DNA of 64,000 bases, taken from positions 868,001-932,000 of the forward strand of contig JACGCM010002086.1 in the NCBI GenBank assembly GCA_014058105.1. The letters are read 5' to 3'. The position numbers and the translations under genes were made by a program. Every line of letters begins with the position of its first letter. Position 1 is the stretch's first letter. This document shows, piece by piece, positions 35,901 through 48,257 of the stretch. The DNA comes from Kingdonia uniflora (Eukaryota; Streptophyta; Magnoliopsida; Ranunculales; Circaeasteraceae). The notes beneath the pieces are model-generated. The model saw only the letters and a list, made by a program, of their open reading frames with translations, was not told the DNA's origin and did not search any database.

Positions 35901-38900
35901 GACCACAAGGAGTTATACCAAGAAAAATGCGGGGCGCTACATCAAACGCCAAAGCTAATGGTGTTTCTCTGTGTCATTTGTTTGGCTCAAATCTACAATT
36001 TATCTTGCATTTTGGGTTGTTTTTGTTAATAATAATAATCAAATTTTCGTTTTTGTTGAAGTTTTCCCTTTTTATGAGTGGCTTTTGCCTTGTACAGTGA
36101 TTCGGGAATAGGTATGACACGCCAAGAACTTGTTGATTGCCTTGGAACTATTGCACAAAGTGGAACTGCTAAGTTCTTAAAATCGATGAAGGTATATTAC
36201 GAAAGTGGTTTATTGCTTTTGATAATAGTCTTCTAGTCATACGACATGCTCATAAATCAATCTAATCGGCAGGAGAGCAAGGATTCCGGTTCTGACAATA
36301 ATTTGATTGGTCAATTTGGTGTTGGGTTTTACTCAGCCTTTTTAGTTTCTGACCGGGTATGTCTTTGACCTTTCTTGAACTTTAATACCTTGTAGTGCTC
36401 TTATCTGCAATAATGATGCTGTATGATTGCATGTGCTTATACCAAAAATAGCTTCACATCTCTAGAGAAGTCGAAACAAGGGTGTGTAAATTTTTGTTCT
36501 CATCCATAGTTCTAATGAAACACAAACATATCTTTATTGTGGTTATCCCTACGAAACTCTACAAAAATCACCCATAAACACACTCATTTTCACTGCTATG
36601 AGACGTAAAACTAACTGTTTTTCGTTTTAAATTATAATGTGCTATTCAGATTTTTGTGATTACTAATGGGAGCCGAGTCCTGTTATCTGTGTAGGTTGTT
36701 GTTTCAACAAAGAGCCCAAAATCAGATAAGCAATATGTTTGGGAAGGAGAGGCCAATGCTGGCTCCTATACAATTAGAGAAGAGACTGATTCAGAGAAGC
36801 TCATTCCTAGGGGAACCCGTCTCACATTATATCTTAAGGTAAGTTATTATCTCAGAAATGTATGTGTATTCTTTTGCTGTGCAATACCGTTTTAATGTTA
36901 ATAGCCATTTTATATTTTAATCATATTGTTCGTTTTTAGCACGATGACAAAGGTTTTGCGCACCCAGAAAAGATTCAAAAGCTTTTAAAGAACTATTCTC
37001 AGTTTGTTTCATTCCCGATATATACATGGGAAGAAAAGGGACTTACAAAGGAGGTAAAGAAATAGCAATATCTTAATTTTCTGATGCACTTCCAGTAATT
37101 TTATGACTGAATTACACACCATCTCTCATATCTCACTGTATGTCTGATATTGACAGGTAGAGGTTGAAGATGATCCAGCTGATGCTAAGAAGGATGGAGA
37201 AGATGACACAGCTGAGGTAGCCTTTATGTTTTCTGTGGTGTGCTCCACTCAGGATCAATTAACTAATTAACTGATGTATCGGTCACCTAATATTTTGATA
37301 TCCTTACAAGTTTGGGAACTTACCTCTTTATTCTCTGGTCTAGTTTAAAATATATCCAAGATATATGTCGTTGGCGTTTCAGTAATTTGCAAGTGATTTA
37401 TTTTACGGTCCTGTTGTTGAAGCAGAAAAAGAAGAAGAAAATCAAGACTATAGTTGAGAAGTATTGGGAATGGGAGCTAACTAACGAGACAAAGCCTTTA
37501 TGGGTATGGTTACTACATCAATTTTATTAAACCTGCACTTTTTAACTATAATATTTTCTTTTTCCCATCCGAGAGGAACTCAAATTTTGTTTACTTGTTA
37601 CGTGTAGCTCCGCAACCCTAAAGAAGTCACTACAGAGGAATACAATGCGTTCTACAAGAATACATTTAATGAATACTTGGAGCCTTTGGCTTCAACACAC
37701 TTCACAACAGAGGTACTAACAGTTTTTACTATTGCAGAGTCAAAACAATCTCGATAAAAAGAAACTAGCAATTCAGTTTCAGTTTTATGATGGATTTCTT
37801 TGCAGGGTGAGGTGGAGTTCAGGTCCGTACTCTATGTGCCCGCGGTTGCTCCTACCAATGAGCAAATGTTTGCGAAAACAAAAAACATAAGGCTCTATGT
37901 TAAACGGGTGTTCATTTCAGATGACTTCGACGGTGAACTGGTAAGATTTTTTTTCCGAGTGAGCTCGTTAGAATGTTGAAACGGTCTGCAATGTTTCTTT
38001 TGTTCTCTTTTTATTTTGTATCTTATATCTTACTTAGTAACTATAACTGTTTATGATGTAGTTCCCAAAATATTTAAGCTTCGTGAAAGGTGTTGTAGAC
38101 TCGAATGATCTGCCACTCAATGTTTCACGTGAGATTCTTCAGGAAAGTCGTATTGTAAGTTTCTTCATTTTAGCTTCCATAGTTTTGTCTTCAACCCTTT
38201 TCAGTAAATTAATGTTTGTTTCTAACCCAATTTTTACTTGCTAGGTACGCATTATGAGGAAGAGATTGGTCAGGAAGGCCTTTGATATGATACTAGGCAT
38301 ATCTTTGAGTGAGAACAAAGAGGTACTATACAAGCCATGTTTCTTCTCTAAAGACTTGTTGTATGTCATTTTAGTCTCCAATTTCAGCTTTTTTAATTTT
38401 GTATGTACTCTTTTTCTTTAGGACTATGACAAATTCTGGGATAACTTTGGGAAGAACATCAAATTGGGATGTCTTGAAGATCGCGAAAACCACAAACGTA
38501 TTGCTCCGCTGCTTCGGTTCTTCTCTTCTCAGGCCGAGGAGGACATGATCAGCTTAGACGAGTATGTCGAGAACATGAAACCAGAGCAGAAAGATATTTA
38601 CTACATCGCATCAGACAATGTGACGAGTGCAAAGAACGCACCCTTTGTTGAGAGGCTAGTTGAAAAAGATTTTGAAGTATGAGACTTGATCTTTATATAA
38701 ATGATTACAACGATTTCAACTGTTTTTTCAGTTTGTTTGGGATTTTTTTCCTTGCATGTTTTTCTAACCTTAAGGTATTGTTTTTAGGTGCTGTTCTTGG
38801 TTGATCCTATTGATGAGGTTGCTATTCAAAATTTGAAGTCATATAAGGAAAAGAACTTTGTTGACATCAGCAAGGAAGACTTAGACTTGGGTTTGTACAT

Positions 38901-40382
38901 TTAAACTCTTAACACCGTCCGCCATCGTTATCAATCCTATTGGGTGTATATTTATTTTCTTTGTTTCGTATTAATTGAAACTCATTTTATTGAAATTGTT
39001 GTCAGGTGATAAAAATGAGGAGAAGGAGAAGGAGTTCCAGCAAGAGTTTGGTAAAACTTGTGACTGGATCAAGAAGCGGTTGGGTGACAAAGTTGCCAGT
39101 GTGCAAATTTCCAACCGCTTGAGCTCATCACCTTGTGTTCTTGCTGCTGGGAAGTTTGGTTGGTCGGCTAACATGGAGAGGTGAGTTTTTATTATTATTT
39201 TGAAATATGCAGTTCTCATTTAGGAAGGGAGACTTCCATTAGGAAAACTTTTTTCCGTGCTGTTAATCCAACTCTAATTGAAGAGACCTGTTCAATGGTC
39301 ACCGCTAACCTATTCTGGTTCCAAATCTTTGGAACATAAATTATTGTATTGTTTAGTAGTTTCTCTGTCACAAAAAATCTTAAGAAAGACCAAAGATAAT
39401 TTTTTTTATCTTGTTGTGTATTAATTTGTTGTACTTGTTTATGTTATACAAAATTTTGGGGAACGGATATTCCAGCTGCTAATTAAGTTCTGATGTTCTT
39501 GCAGGCTGATGAAGGCACAGCAAATGGGAGACACAGCTAGCTTGGACTACATGAGAGGCAGAAGGGTATTTGAGATCAATCCCAATCACCCAATTATCAA
39601 AAACTTGAGTGTAAGTCCTGGTTATTTCCATTTGCGTCTTGCAAAAACTGTTTAGTATATTGCTATTTTTCCCTATGCAATATATTTACTAATTTTGTGT
39701 TTAACATTTACAGGCTGCATACAACAATAGCCCCAATGATCAAGAGGCACTGAAAGCTATAGATCTTTTGTATGATGCAGCTTTAGTTTCTAGTGGCTTC
39801 ACTGTAAGTATTATGACCTTCTGATGAAGATTTCATTTACTTTCACTCTGAAATAAGGGTATTCCGACTTATGCTCAATTAACTGGCAAACTGCTTCAAT
39901 CTTTAAGAAGAGCCGCTTTCTTAGAAAGACTTTAGACAAACTGCCTACAGTTAATTTGTTATTATTTATGGTATTAACTCGAATATCTATTCATTAGTTT
40001 TTCTCCAAGCATGCTATCATCATTGAGCTCTTACACTCAATGTATCCCTGAAAACTATTTTGGTAGTTCTGAAACTGTTGGTTAACCTATTTTCATCCTC
40101 CCATTTTGGTAACTTATTTTCATTCCATTGGTTGGTTGCTTTGTCATAATGGTTCTTGCTAATGTAATTTGTCAACTAATTTTTATCTATTTTGTACAGC
40201 CCGAGAATCCGGCGGAACTCAGTGGAAAGATATATGGGATGATGAGTATGGCACTATCTGGCAAATGGACTCCTGCTATCAATGTTCATCAGGAAACATT
40301 CAGCCAGACTGGAAACAATGTGAATACGGAGACGATTGAGGCCGAGGTTGTTGAATCAGTTGAATCGACTGGTCAAAAATGA
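32976..40382 (+). CDS. HSP90-6: Mitochondrial heat shock protein 90 (HSP90.6/TRAP1-like)
   Basis: ATP-dependent chaperone of the mitochondrial matrix. Nineteen exons join in phase to 798 residues; borders: 32976-33083, 33219-33410, 33496-33695, 36098-36191, 36273-36356, 36695-36838, 36940-37053, 37157-37216, 37426-37503, 37608-37712, 37806-37940, 38062-38154, 38245-38322, 38422-38676, 38788-38890, 39006-39180, 39505-39610, 39714-39803, 40200-40382. The basic, Ser/Arg-rich N-terminus is a likely presequence. The ATPase domain has [15 protein letters not shown] (Glu about 122, Asn about 126), DSGIGMT and [14 protein letters not shown] short charged linker ([13 protein letters not shown]) follows, then ETKPLW and [13 protein letters not shown]. 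It ends VESTGQK, without MEEVD or KDEL, so it is neither cytosolic nor ER. Length matches Arabidopsis HSP90.6, and the gene looks intact. Confidence 0.96.
33850..35941 (+). mobile_element. Rearranged, non-autonomous gypsy-like LTR element in HSP90 intron 3
   Basis: An LTR-like end (to about 33957) is followed by a primer-site-like TGGTATCAGAGC (33961-33972). About 600 bases of non-coding internal DNA end in ATTTCGAGGACAAAATTTC and a purine tract TAGGAGGGTAGAA (34541-34553), the usual gypsy 3' boundary. A second LTR starts TGTAGCGCCCCGC at 34554. After about 0.8 kb an inverted partial copy of that LTR ends at 35941. No gag or pol is present. Confidence 0.75.
34554..35941. repeat. 1.39-kb palindrome (inverted LTR copies)
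   Basis: The left arm 34554-35103 and the right arm about 35403-35941 are near-identical reverse complements. Shared marks include TGTAGCGCCCCGCATTTTTC at the tips and ATTTCAGTATTGTGTAGGCA near the centre. A unique 0.3-kb spacer lies between. Arms differ by scattered changes and small gaps. Confidence 0.92.
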
Positions 40383-42502
40383 GAACCTATGATAGTTTTC
40401 CCTGAGCCACCACCTAAAATGTCTATATATTTAAGAGAAATGTAGGTCGGGTTTATCAAATGGTATTCTTGTTCTTTTACCTGATGAGTAGAGGATATCA
40501 CAAATTTTTGTGTGGAATCAAATGGATGTAATAGAACAATTTGGTCAGTATTTTTGTTGACATTTTGCAAATCTTGTGTGAAATGTGAACTGGTTTCTAA
40601 CATAATGTTGCTTGAATTTTGTAATGTTTGCAACATACATTATCTGGTCTTATTTACATTTGGGGATCTACACAGAAGTAAGTATGTATATATTGTTTTC
40701 TTAATCTTCATTATGAAAAGTTCAGAAAATGCTTATCATGTGTGGTGATTTACAGACATGTCGAAAGTCGTTGACAAGTAAGATTACACTCTGAAACATG
40801 CCATTTGAAATTACATCTCTAAAAATGGCACTAGGTTGTTGTTGGTTATTGAAGGATGACATGCTAAATCTCTGTTTTAAGAACAGTACGTCTTTCTGAT
40901 TAAAGGTTTGTTTTCTGTCAAAATGTCTTAGGGCAATAGAGGGAATGCTGGTGAAATTACAATAAGAAGTTGGGGACCTAATTTGAGTAGAGAAGATGAA
41001 ATGGGAAGATACAAAATGTGAGTTATTCTCTATCATGTCTTGTATTTTTAATGAACTCAATTTTACAGCTTCTAAGATAAGTATTGTGTTGGTGCAACTT
41101 CTTGTTATGAATTTATTAGTGAATGCTAGCAAGTGAGGCATTGGAAATGGTTTCCCTTCTGCTCTTTCTCAAACTCCCGGAGCTTAGAGAAGGAAAAGAT
41201 TCAAGATATAAACAATCTTAAATAAAACCATCAATTAAAAATATTTAGACGAAAAAATTTCAAGGAAAGAAAATTGCTGAGAGATAATTATGAATCTGTT
41301 GAGAGGAGAATAATATCAAGAAATACGGAATTAAAATTGCGAGGTAGTAGATGATTTAGTGAGTGAAAGATGATGAAAAGGAGAAATGTGGGAAAAATTC
41401 GATAGGAGAAAATTTAAAATTAGACCCAAAATTTTATAGTATATAAATCTAGGGAAACGATACCGAGAGAGTAAAACTAAAAGTGAAAGTTTGGATTGAA
41501 AGAATGTAGTGATAATATGGAGAGATGAAAAATCTAGAGCAAGACAATGTAAAGCAAGGAAGAGAAAAGGAGACGAACTGAAATACGACCTCTTCAGGAT
41601 TGTTGAAGAGGATACAAAGGGGAAGACAATACATATTAGGATGTAAATAATACTCATATGTAATGGACATACTGGTGGAGATCTCTTTAACCTCAGCTTT
41701 TCCTTCAAAACAAAAAAGAAAAGAAAAATTGAGAAATTTATGGACACAGAGAGACCAAATTTGAGTTGCCGAGAATTTGGAGAAATCTAGAGAAAATAAA
41801 GGGGGTTAAGGTATTGGAAAATTTATACATGGCGAGGGAGAAATAAATTTTGGAGTTAAGATTTTGAGTAAAAGAATGCACAGTGAGAGAAACAATCATG
41901 AAAAGGAGAAAATCAGGACAAGATAATATAGGTAAAGAAGATTAGGAGGAAATTGTGAAAAGGAGGAGATGGTTGCATTTAGTTTATTCCAATCATAATC
42001 CAGTATTTCATTAATCACATGAAACAAAATGAAATGTAGTACAGCCAATATATTATACGTATCAAGTTTAGTGCCTAGATATCCAGGCAATTAGTCGAAT
42101 TATCGTGAACAAAGGTGGTTTTAGTAGATCCATGATATGTAGACCATTTACAGTAATTATAAGCCAACTGTTTATCCGTAGGTTATAATTTTGAATACTG
42201 TCTTCATGCACATTTTTAAGCTTTTGGATATATTACACAGGATACACACAATATCCATTTATTGTCTATATAATGCATATTCATTCAATTTATTCGAAAA
42301 CTGCATCTTACACACTAATGTGTTCCAGTTGAAGCGAAAAAGCTCCCCAATTAGTCATTTTGTGATGCCATTAAAACTACAAATTGAAAAGACAAGACAA
42401 TAGAGACATTATTTCCCTACTTGTTCTCCATATTAAGTTCTACCAAAACTAATAGAGACACTACTAATAATTACGACCAATGAAGCACACATAACTGTTG
42501 AT
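40383..42502. other. HSP90 3' flank and intergenic DNA
   Basis: The first part is the HSP90 3' untranslated region. From about 41140 to 41960 the plus strand is strongly purine-rich (GAGA/AAGG), so open stretches on the minus strand there reflect composition rather than genes. No transposon end or RNA gene recognised. Confidence 0.4.
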
Positions 42503-43135
42503 TTATTTCATACGCGGAGGAGCCCCCAGTGGGCCAATGAAAGAAGGTGAAGATCCCAACTGGCGTGTCTTTATCTCAGAAATCCCTATCGATGTTGTGG
42601 GAGGATTTGCCTCAGAAGCAGAAAAAGCAGCAGGGTTGCCAAATGACATAACGTTAGTGATTCCATGGCACCTGATTAGAACGCTTGAGCACACGTTTGG
42701 AGAGACCAGTCTTGCATTATTGACTAAGAAATTCGCTCTCCCTCTATTTGTAATGGCAATCGTTCTGTTTTTGACACTGGAAGGTAGGACAGTTCCGGTT
42801 GGAAGGTGTAAGAGATTGTTAATTGGTAGAGCGGTTGGGATGGAATGGCTGAGCAAGAACTCCTCTAGGTGATTCGGAGTTATTATGATTCTCGATAGCT
42901 CTGTATCGTTGGGCATTAAGAAAGTTATTTCTTGGCCTTGGAGTGAGTTTGGGTTGTTATAAAGCATCTGGAGAAGGATAACGAATCCAAAGTAAGAATT
43001 CGATCTCATTTCTGCTAGCGACTCCTGTAGATCGGTGTGGACAGGAGGAGGGACCGCTTCTTCTTGGCATTTGGAGAGGGCCACGAGAGTAAACAAGATG
43101 AACAAACAGAGACCCCTTAGAGAAAAGTTTGCCAT
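42503..43135 (-). CDS. FAS1-domain secreted protein (copy 1)
   Basis: Single-exon gene of 210 residues, likely exported to the cell wall or apoplast. The signal peptide (LRGLCLFILFTLVALSKC) is followed by one fasciclin-like domain: AEMRSNSYFGFVILLQML, EITFLMPNDTELS, LEEFLLSHSIPT, LPTGTVLPSS and VLIRCHGITNV. The Pro/Ser-rich tail lacks a clear GPI-attachment hydrophobic end. The start is the ATG at 43133-43135, just before the signal peptide; the frame is open further upstream without a signal. It resembles small plant FAS1 proteins rather than classical FLAs. A paralogue lies at 45115-45708 on the same strand. The binding partner is not known. Confidence 0.85.
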   Translation of the reverse strand: MANFSLRGLCLFILFTLVALSKCQEEAVPPPVHTDLQESLAEMRSNSYFGFVILLQMLYNNPNSLQGQEITFLMPNDTELSRIIITPNHLEEFLLSHSIPTALPINNLLHLPTGTVLPSSVKNRTIAITNRGRANFLVNNARLVSPNVCSSVLIRCHGITNVMSFGNPAAFSASEANPPTTSIGISEIKTRQLGSSPSFIGPLGAPPRMK

Positions 43136-45033
43136 AATGTGGTGTCTGGAGATGGGATGCTTTGAGATATAGAGAGGAAAGAAGGTTAACTTCTGGTCTA
43201 TATGTTGATGCATGGAGAACTGGAGTTCTACCCACACAAAGTTTACTTTAGGAGGTTAGTTGGTAGGTTATACATGAAAACTGATACTTACATGGAAGGA
43301 TTTAGGATTGCAAGTATACACATCTTACTAACATGCACATGCAATCCGAGCCATCGAATTTTTGACCTAGTTGGTGTAAAGCTGGGAGGAATATAGGGCA
43401 ATCAGATAATATGGATGGATGGGGACTTAACAGGTTGGGGCTAATACTTTATTGGGAGGATTATCTTGAAGCACATTGCTAAATTAGGGTTACAAAATTT
43501 TCAGAAACGTTTATAACATTGTAGATAAATTGCAATTTCTTGAAATATGGTTTGTTGTCATGTACCATATTCCATATTTGGGCAATATCAACTAAGATGG
43601 TGCTATTCATGAGCTGTCTTGATGTTTTTAAGCTTAAGACATGATGTATTGTAGATTTTGGCTCCGGAATGACTTTTTCATGGAGAATTGTTTTTCTTAC
43701 ATGGACTGTACCCGTGCAATGTAAGGGACTTGATTTTTGAAAGTTGTGGTTTACTTTTGGCTTGTTGGTAATTATACTTTGACTGAGGAATCTAGTTGTA
43801 ACGTACTTGCTGGAGATCATAGGAGTATGGATGTTGGGGATTATTGCTGACCTGGAGGGTGCGGGAGCGCATCTTGCTCATGTTTGACATTTCTTGGGGT
43901 GTTTTCGACATTTCTTGGGGTGTTTTCTTGTGACTTTATTCGCCAAATTCTGGCTTGGTGGATATTTTTTTTGTACTCAGTGGTTTATCAGTGTTCAAGA
44001 GCAGAGCTGAGAAGATTTATTTGTTTAATACATATGCCACTGGGTGGACTATGTTGAGGGAACATAATCTCGGATGTTTCGAGAGAGAGCTCATTCGTCA
44101 GTGTTTTTATCAAGAGTGTGAAGTCCTGTATATGACACTGGTTCCTTGAGCATTGAGATGAGGGTTAGGTTTGAAGATATTGTGGTGCCATTAGGAATCT
44201 ACTTGTACTGTAACATTTTTTGCTTACTCTTTAGATATCGTTATTTGTCCTTTTTGTGATAAATCTTCTAAATCATTTCGAACCAGATCTCGCTCTAATG
44301 CTAATTTGGATTGAAGCCTTAAACTAAGCAAAACAGACGCACATACACGTGGTTCCACTTTTTTATCTTTCTTTCCTTTAATTCCAGGTTTCTCTCTAGT
44401 TTCATATTGTACTATCGTAGTTCAGCCTTATCACAAACCATCAAGTGAATTTAATCAAATTTGTCCAACTGTAGTTGGTGAAGATTCCTTCCCGACACCA
44501 TCACAATGTCACATAAATACATTATGCAAATTTAGTCTTAGGTCTTAGGCATGTATCAATACCAGTGCTCCCCCATAACCACATTTCCAAAGTTGAGGCA
44601 CAAATACGAGATCTGACCTATGACACCCAGCATGATATTCAAAGATGCTCTGATACATGTTACGTGCATTCCATCATCGTCGCAATGGACATTCTTGTTG
44701 TTATCCTTTTGTTTTCCTTAATCTCACTTTTTTCTCGAATACTTGAATACTATTCCTATAAGTCATAAGAAGCACAGTTAAAATGAAATCATAGACTGTA
44801 ATCATTTTGCCGCTTAAGGAGGGGAATCTTTAGAATGTTCATTATTTTCATTCGTCCGAATTAGTTCGAGTTTCATGCTAGGTTGAAGATGATACTAGTA
44901 TAACTTACTGCAAATAATTAAATAATAATACTTGTTGAATTAATAATAATAATATCGTCTTACATCCCTAAACACGAGTTCAAGTTCATGAATCTCGCAA
45001 TAACCCTTTAGGGAACACCCAATATTCTAAAAC

Positions 45034-45067
<34 letters not shown>

Positions 45068-45114
45068 GTAGTAATGATGATAATAATAATTTATTAACAA
45101 CTCTCTGATGTTCC
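43136..45114. other. Intergenic DNA between FAS1 paralogues
   Basis: AT-rich. GACATTTCTTGGGGTGTTTT is repeated in tandem near 43887-43927. Several AAT microsatellites lie towards 45090. No gene recognised. Confidence 0.4.
45034..45090. repeat. AAT microsatellite
   Basis: Run of AAT units, partly interrupted (AGT, GAT), ending 25 bases before the stop of the second FAS1 gene, hence in its 3' untranslated region. A shorter AAT run is near 44940. Confidence 0.95.
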
Positions 45115-45708
45115 TTAAACCCCAGGACTCAATGCTGAAGAAGATGCAACTGCTGAATCTTGTCCCCCGAATTCTCCTGAGTTCTCTGGTAGTGGTGCAG
45201 TGGCCACAGAACCAATTGCGGGGTGCCTCCTATTGTCAAGAACGGCACTAATGCCATGGCACTTTATGATAGGTCCTGAACAAATATTTGGTGATATAAT
45301 CTGCGCATTGTTGAGGAATATATGCTGTCTCCCATGGGTAGTGACCCTTATCATACGGTTAGTAATGCCCGATGGGATGAGGGCGCCATTCGGAATGTGA
45401 GTTATTTCATTGAAGGGAAGAGGCTCTGGGATTGAATGGGTGAGAAGAAAACCTCTTAGACTCCCTTGGGAGATTGGCGATTGAGACAATTCCAAGTCAC
45501 CAGGCATCAAGAAAGTTATTTCACGGTTGAAGGTCGCTGTTCTAATAGTCTCGTTCAACATATCCAAAAGGATAACAAAGCCATAGTAAGAGCTTGCTCT
45601 CATTTCAGCCATTGCTGTTTGAAGCTCAGTTTGGTTGACACGAGTTGGGAGTGTTTGTGCTGAAGTGATTGTTAGAAGCGAGAAAAGGGTGAAAATGCAG
45701 AGACCCAT
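45115..45708 (-). CDS. FAS1-domain secreted protein (copy 2)
   Basis: Single-exon gene of 197 residues, tandem paralogue of 42503-43135. Signal peptide MGLCIFTLFSLLTITSAQ, then the FAS1 domain with MAEMRASSYYGFVILLDML, EITFLMPGDLELS, LRGFLLTHSIPEPLPF, HIPNGALIPSG and IIKCHGISAV. The tail is rich in Ser, Ala and Gly (VASSSALSPGV). It aligns with copy 1 along the whole FAS1 domain but differs at many residues, so the duplication is not recent. The ATG is just upstream of the hydrophobic core. Likely apoplastic; function not known. Confidence 0.86.
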   Translation of the reverse strand: MGLCIFTLFSLLTITSAQTLPTRVNQTELQTAMAEMRASSYYGFVILLDMLNETIRTATFNREITFLMPGDLELSQSPISQGSLRGFLLTHSIPEPLPFNEITHIPNGALIPSGITNRMIRVTTHGRQHIFLNNAQIISPNICSGPIIKCHGISAVLDNRRHPAIGSVATAPLPENSGEFGGQDSAVASSSALSPGV

Positions 45709-46203
45709 TCTGACTTGTCTATGTTTGTGTGTGTGTAAAATAGATTGTTGTGTTCGATGTGTTACAGAAGCGAACTGCAGAGAATTTAAAGTGGTCGAGA
45801 GAGCGAAAAATGGTAATTGTTTTTATGTTTCTATTGATCACGACAAAGAGTATTGCATAAAAGATATGTAAGTTAAATTTGTGGTGTAGTTAGAAAAGTA
45901 GGTTATGCATGAGTCATTGGTGTCTTGTGAACAACATACTCTTTTTTCTTTGCTGAATGCTTCTTGAATTCCAGTCTGTTTGTTTCTTCAGTAAAAGTTT
46001 CTTTGATTCTAGTTAGTAAGTAATTGTATGATTTACGTTTAAAAGTTGTGATTGATTTTGGTTTTTACTGTTTATCAGATGAACATGCAAAGGTTACTAC
46101 TCTGTATCTTTGGCAAAGCCAAAGACAGAGTTGGAACAAAAATAACAACCATTCTTGGAGCATGCAAAGCTTCTGTATGAGGAAAGAGGAAAAAAATTCA
46201 TGT

Positions 46204-46276
46204 TGGAGATGCAGGGGATCGAACCCTGTACCTCTCGCATGCAAAGCGAGCGCTCTACCATTTGAGCTACATCCCC
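46204..46276 (-). tRNA. tRNA-Ala (anticodon UGC)
   Basis: The minus strand gives a full cloverleaf: acceptor GGGGATG paired with CATCTCC (one G-T pair at its inner part), D-arm GCTC...GAGC, anticodon arm CTCGC-TTTGCAT-GCGAG with TGC, and T-arm CAGGG-TTCGATC-CCCTG. Discriminator base is A at 46204. No intron. It has the A-box and B-box of a nuclear gene and lies between AT-rich flanks with no other RNA gene. Confidence 0.97.
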
Positions 46277-47006
46277 GTATGTTGTCAATTATTCTCTACT
46301 TACCTATAAAATGTTAGTGAACTACTGAGCCAAGTCATTGCTCCTTTAACCCATATAAAAAGAACGATAGTAAAGATCGGTGCCTTTTAATGACTTCCAC
46401 GCATTAAATTGGTGTCTAGAGCGATATATCGAAATGACTGTCAAGCAAAGATGACATGAGAATTCTTAACGTGCCATGTCAATTGTTTTTAAATAATAAA
46501 AAACCCTGACATATCAGGTCGGCCCTAGCCCCTAGCCTTTACAAGGCCATGTGCAACGAATTAAAATGGGTATTTTTTACTTGATCCAAAAGAGGGAACT
46601 CTAACCATAACAAAAATCTCTCTCTCTATCATGGGTTTCTCTCTAATCTCTCCGACGATTTTTCATCCCCTCTCTACGATTTCTATCTCTTTCTCCACGA
46701 TTTTTTTCTTCCTCGAATTTGTTCTTCAAACTTCGGCAAAGTACTAGAACTCTGTTTGATATTTTCGTCGCCGTCGTCGTCTTTTTTTGTCCTCTTTCTT
46801 CATTTTAATTTCTCTCTTTAAAACATATCTCAACCTAAAATTTAAAAGTTATGACAACACCACTTATAATCAAAATTAAACTTGAAATAAAATGATTAAG
46901 TCAATTTGGGTATGTGATTGTGAGAAAATTTATTAAAATTCATGTCTGGATGAGTTTTTGAGAAGAAATTTATAAGATTTTTATTTTTATTTAGGATTTC
47001 CCCCCA
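46277..47006. other. Intergenic DNA
   Basis: AT-rich with a CT-rich patch at about 46615-46810. No gene or transposon end recognised. Confidence 0.35.
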
Positions 47007-47166
47007 TCAACGCCAGTATGTTTTAGAAACGCAGGCAATAGCTTTCAATATTCTTAGCTTTGGAAATTCGGGAGTTTTTTTTTTTTTAAGTTTTTCCTCA
47101 TTCCCCCTCCCCCCTCAACGCCAGGTATGTTTTAGAAACGCAGGCAGTAGCTTTCAATATTCTTAG
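47007..47166. repeat. Spaced 51-bp direct repeat
   Basis: TCAACGCCAGTATGTTTTAG through CTTTCAATATTCTTAG at 47007-47057 recurs at 47115-47166 with two differences; 57 bases of T-rich DNA separate them. Confidence 0.9.
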
Positions 47167-47340
47167 ACTAAGTTGATTGAGTAGGCTGAGACAAAGGTAT
47201 GAGAGATTTCTGGGAAGAACTAAAACTAGGGCCAGAAAAAGGTGGCTGATAAGGGGGTAGATCAGCAACAGAGATAGTTCCAAAAGAAATCTGCGGAGTC
47301 ACGAAGGCATTTGGTTCATTATCGCTAGAAGGAGATGTAG
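47167..47340 (-). repeat. Repeat family S, left copy (Ser/Pro-rich coding look)
   Basis: About 175 bases roughly 90% like 50033-50199. On the minus strand both keep a similar frame: NAFVTPQISFGTISVADLPP, followed by FSGPSFSSSQKSLIP. The repeat behaves like a copied exon piece of an unidentified gene or element. Confidence 0.75.
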
Positions 47341-48254
47341 AAGGAGAGAGGTTAGTTTTATGAATTATAGTAGCCGCGAGGAGCATGAGTTCATAACCTA
47401 GTACAACAAATTTATTTAACATTTGGTAAGATAATTATAAAGATCTTTTACCATAATTTTGTGATACAAAAATTGACAAATTTGTTCCATAACGGAGGAC
47501 GAGCGTATTCCAGCTTATTGAACAAATCGTCAAAAAAGCTGAAAAAAATACTCGAAAATTTTCCCCTTCAGCAAAAGTATATGCAAAAACATATATCAAT
47601 CATACACAAATATGCAATAATATGTTTATAGTGGTTAAAATAGAAAAGTTATAGTACAAGAGGCAAACAATGCTACAAAAGTTATACTAAACATAATCGA
47701 GCTGTTACAAATAAAGTTAATAAGATTGTAGAAGTTGGTAGAATGATCTCAAGGCTGTTCTGCCCCTAAGGGATTTGGTATGGCAGGCCAACAACCTTGG
47801 ACAAACAGCTAATGATGAAGTAAGAGCTTTTTGAAGGTAGAGGGAAGGGGGTATAAATGTGTTAGCCCAAATAGTGTCGTCTTGGAAAGGGGTATTTTTT
47901 CCCTTTCTTTTGTTCAAACTTTTTTTGGTTTTTTATCAAATTTACATTTATCAGAAAACATTATATTGTTTTTTGTGACTTAAAGCAAAAGACTGCATTT
48001 CCTAAATTCTACAAAGTGGCTTACCAGTTCCCAAGCCAATATTAATAAGCTTGGGTTTAATGCAATCTCTGTCCTCTTCCAAAACTAAGATGCATTTGGG
48101 CTTAAAATTGAGGAAGCTCTTTCTTTTATGCTAAATTACTATCAACGCTTCGAGACATCCCCTGCAAAACGAAACAAAAGAACTCGTAAGGGAACAATAG
48201 AACACATATTCAAAATTGCTTTTAATGGCAAATCCTTGGGTTAATGCTAACTTG
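47341..48254. other. Intergenic DNA
   Basis: AT-rich; no gene or repeat end recognised up to the TTA target copy of the next MITE. Confidence 0.35.
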
Positions 48255-48257
48255 TTA

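Noticed and set aside
41331..41747. 138-codon minus-strand frame
   Set aside because: Product of a purine-rich plus strand; no start context, domain or splice pattern.
43136..43237. Longer N-terminus for FAS1 copy 1
   Set aside because: The upstream in-frame part lacks a signal peptide and would bury the real one; the ATG at 43133-43135 is preferred.
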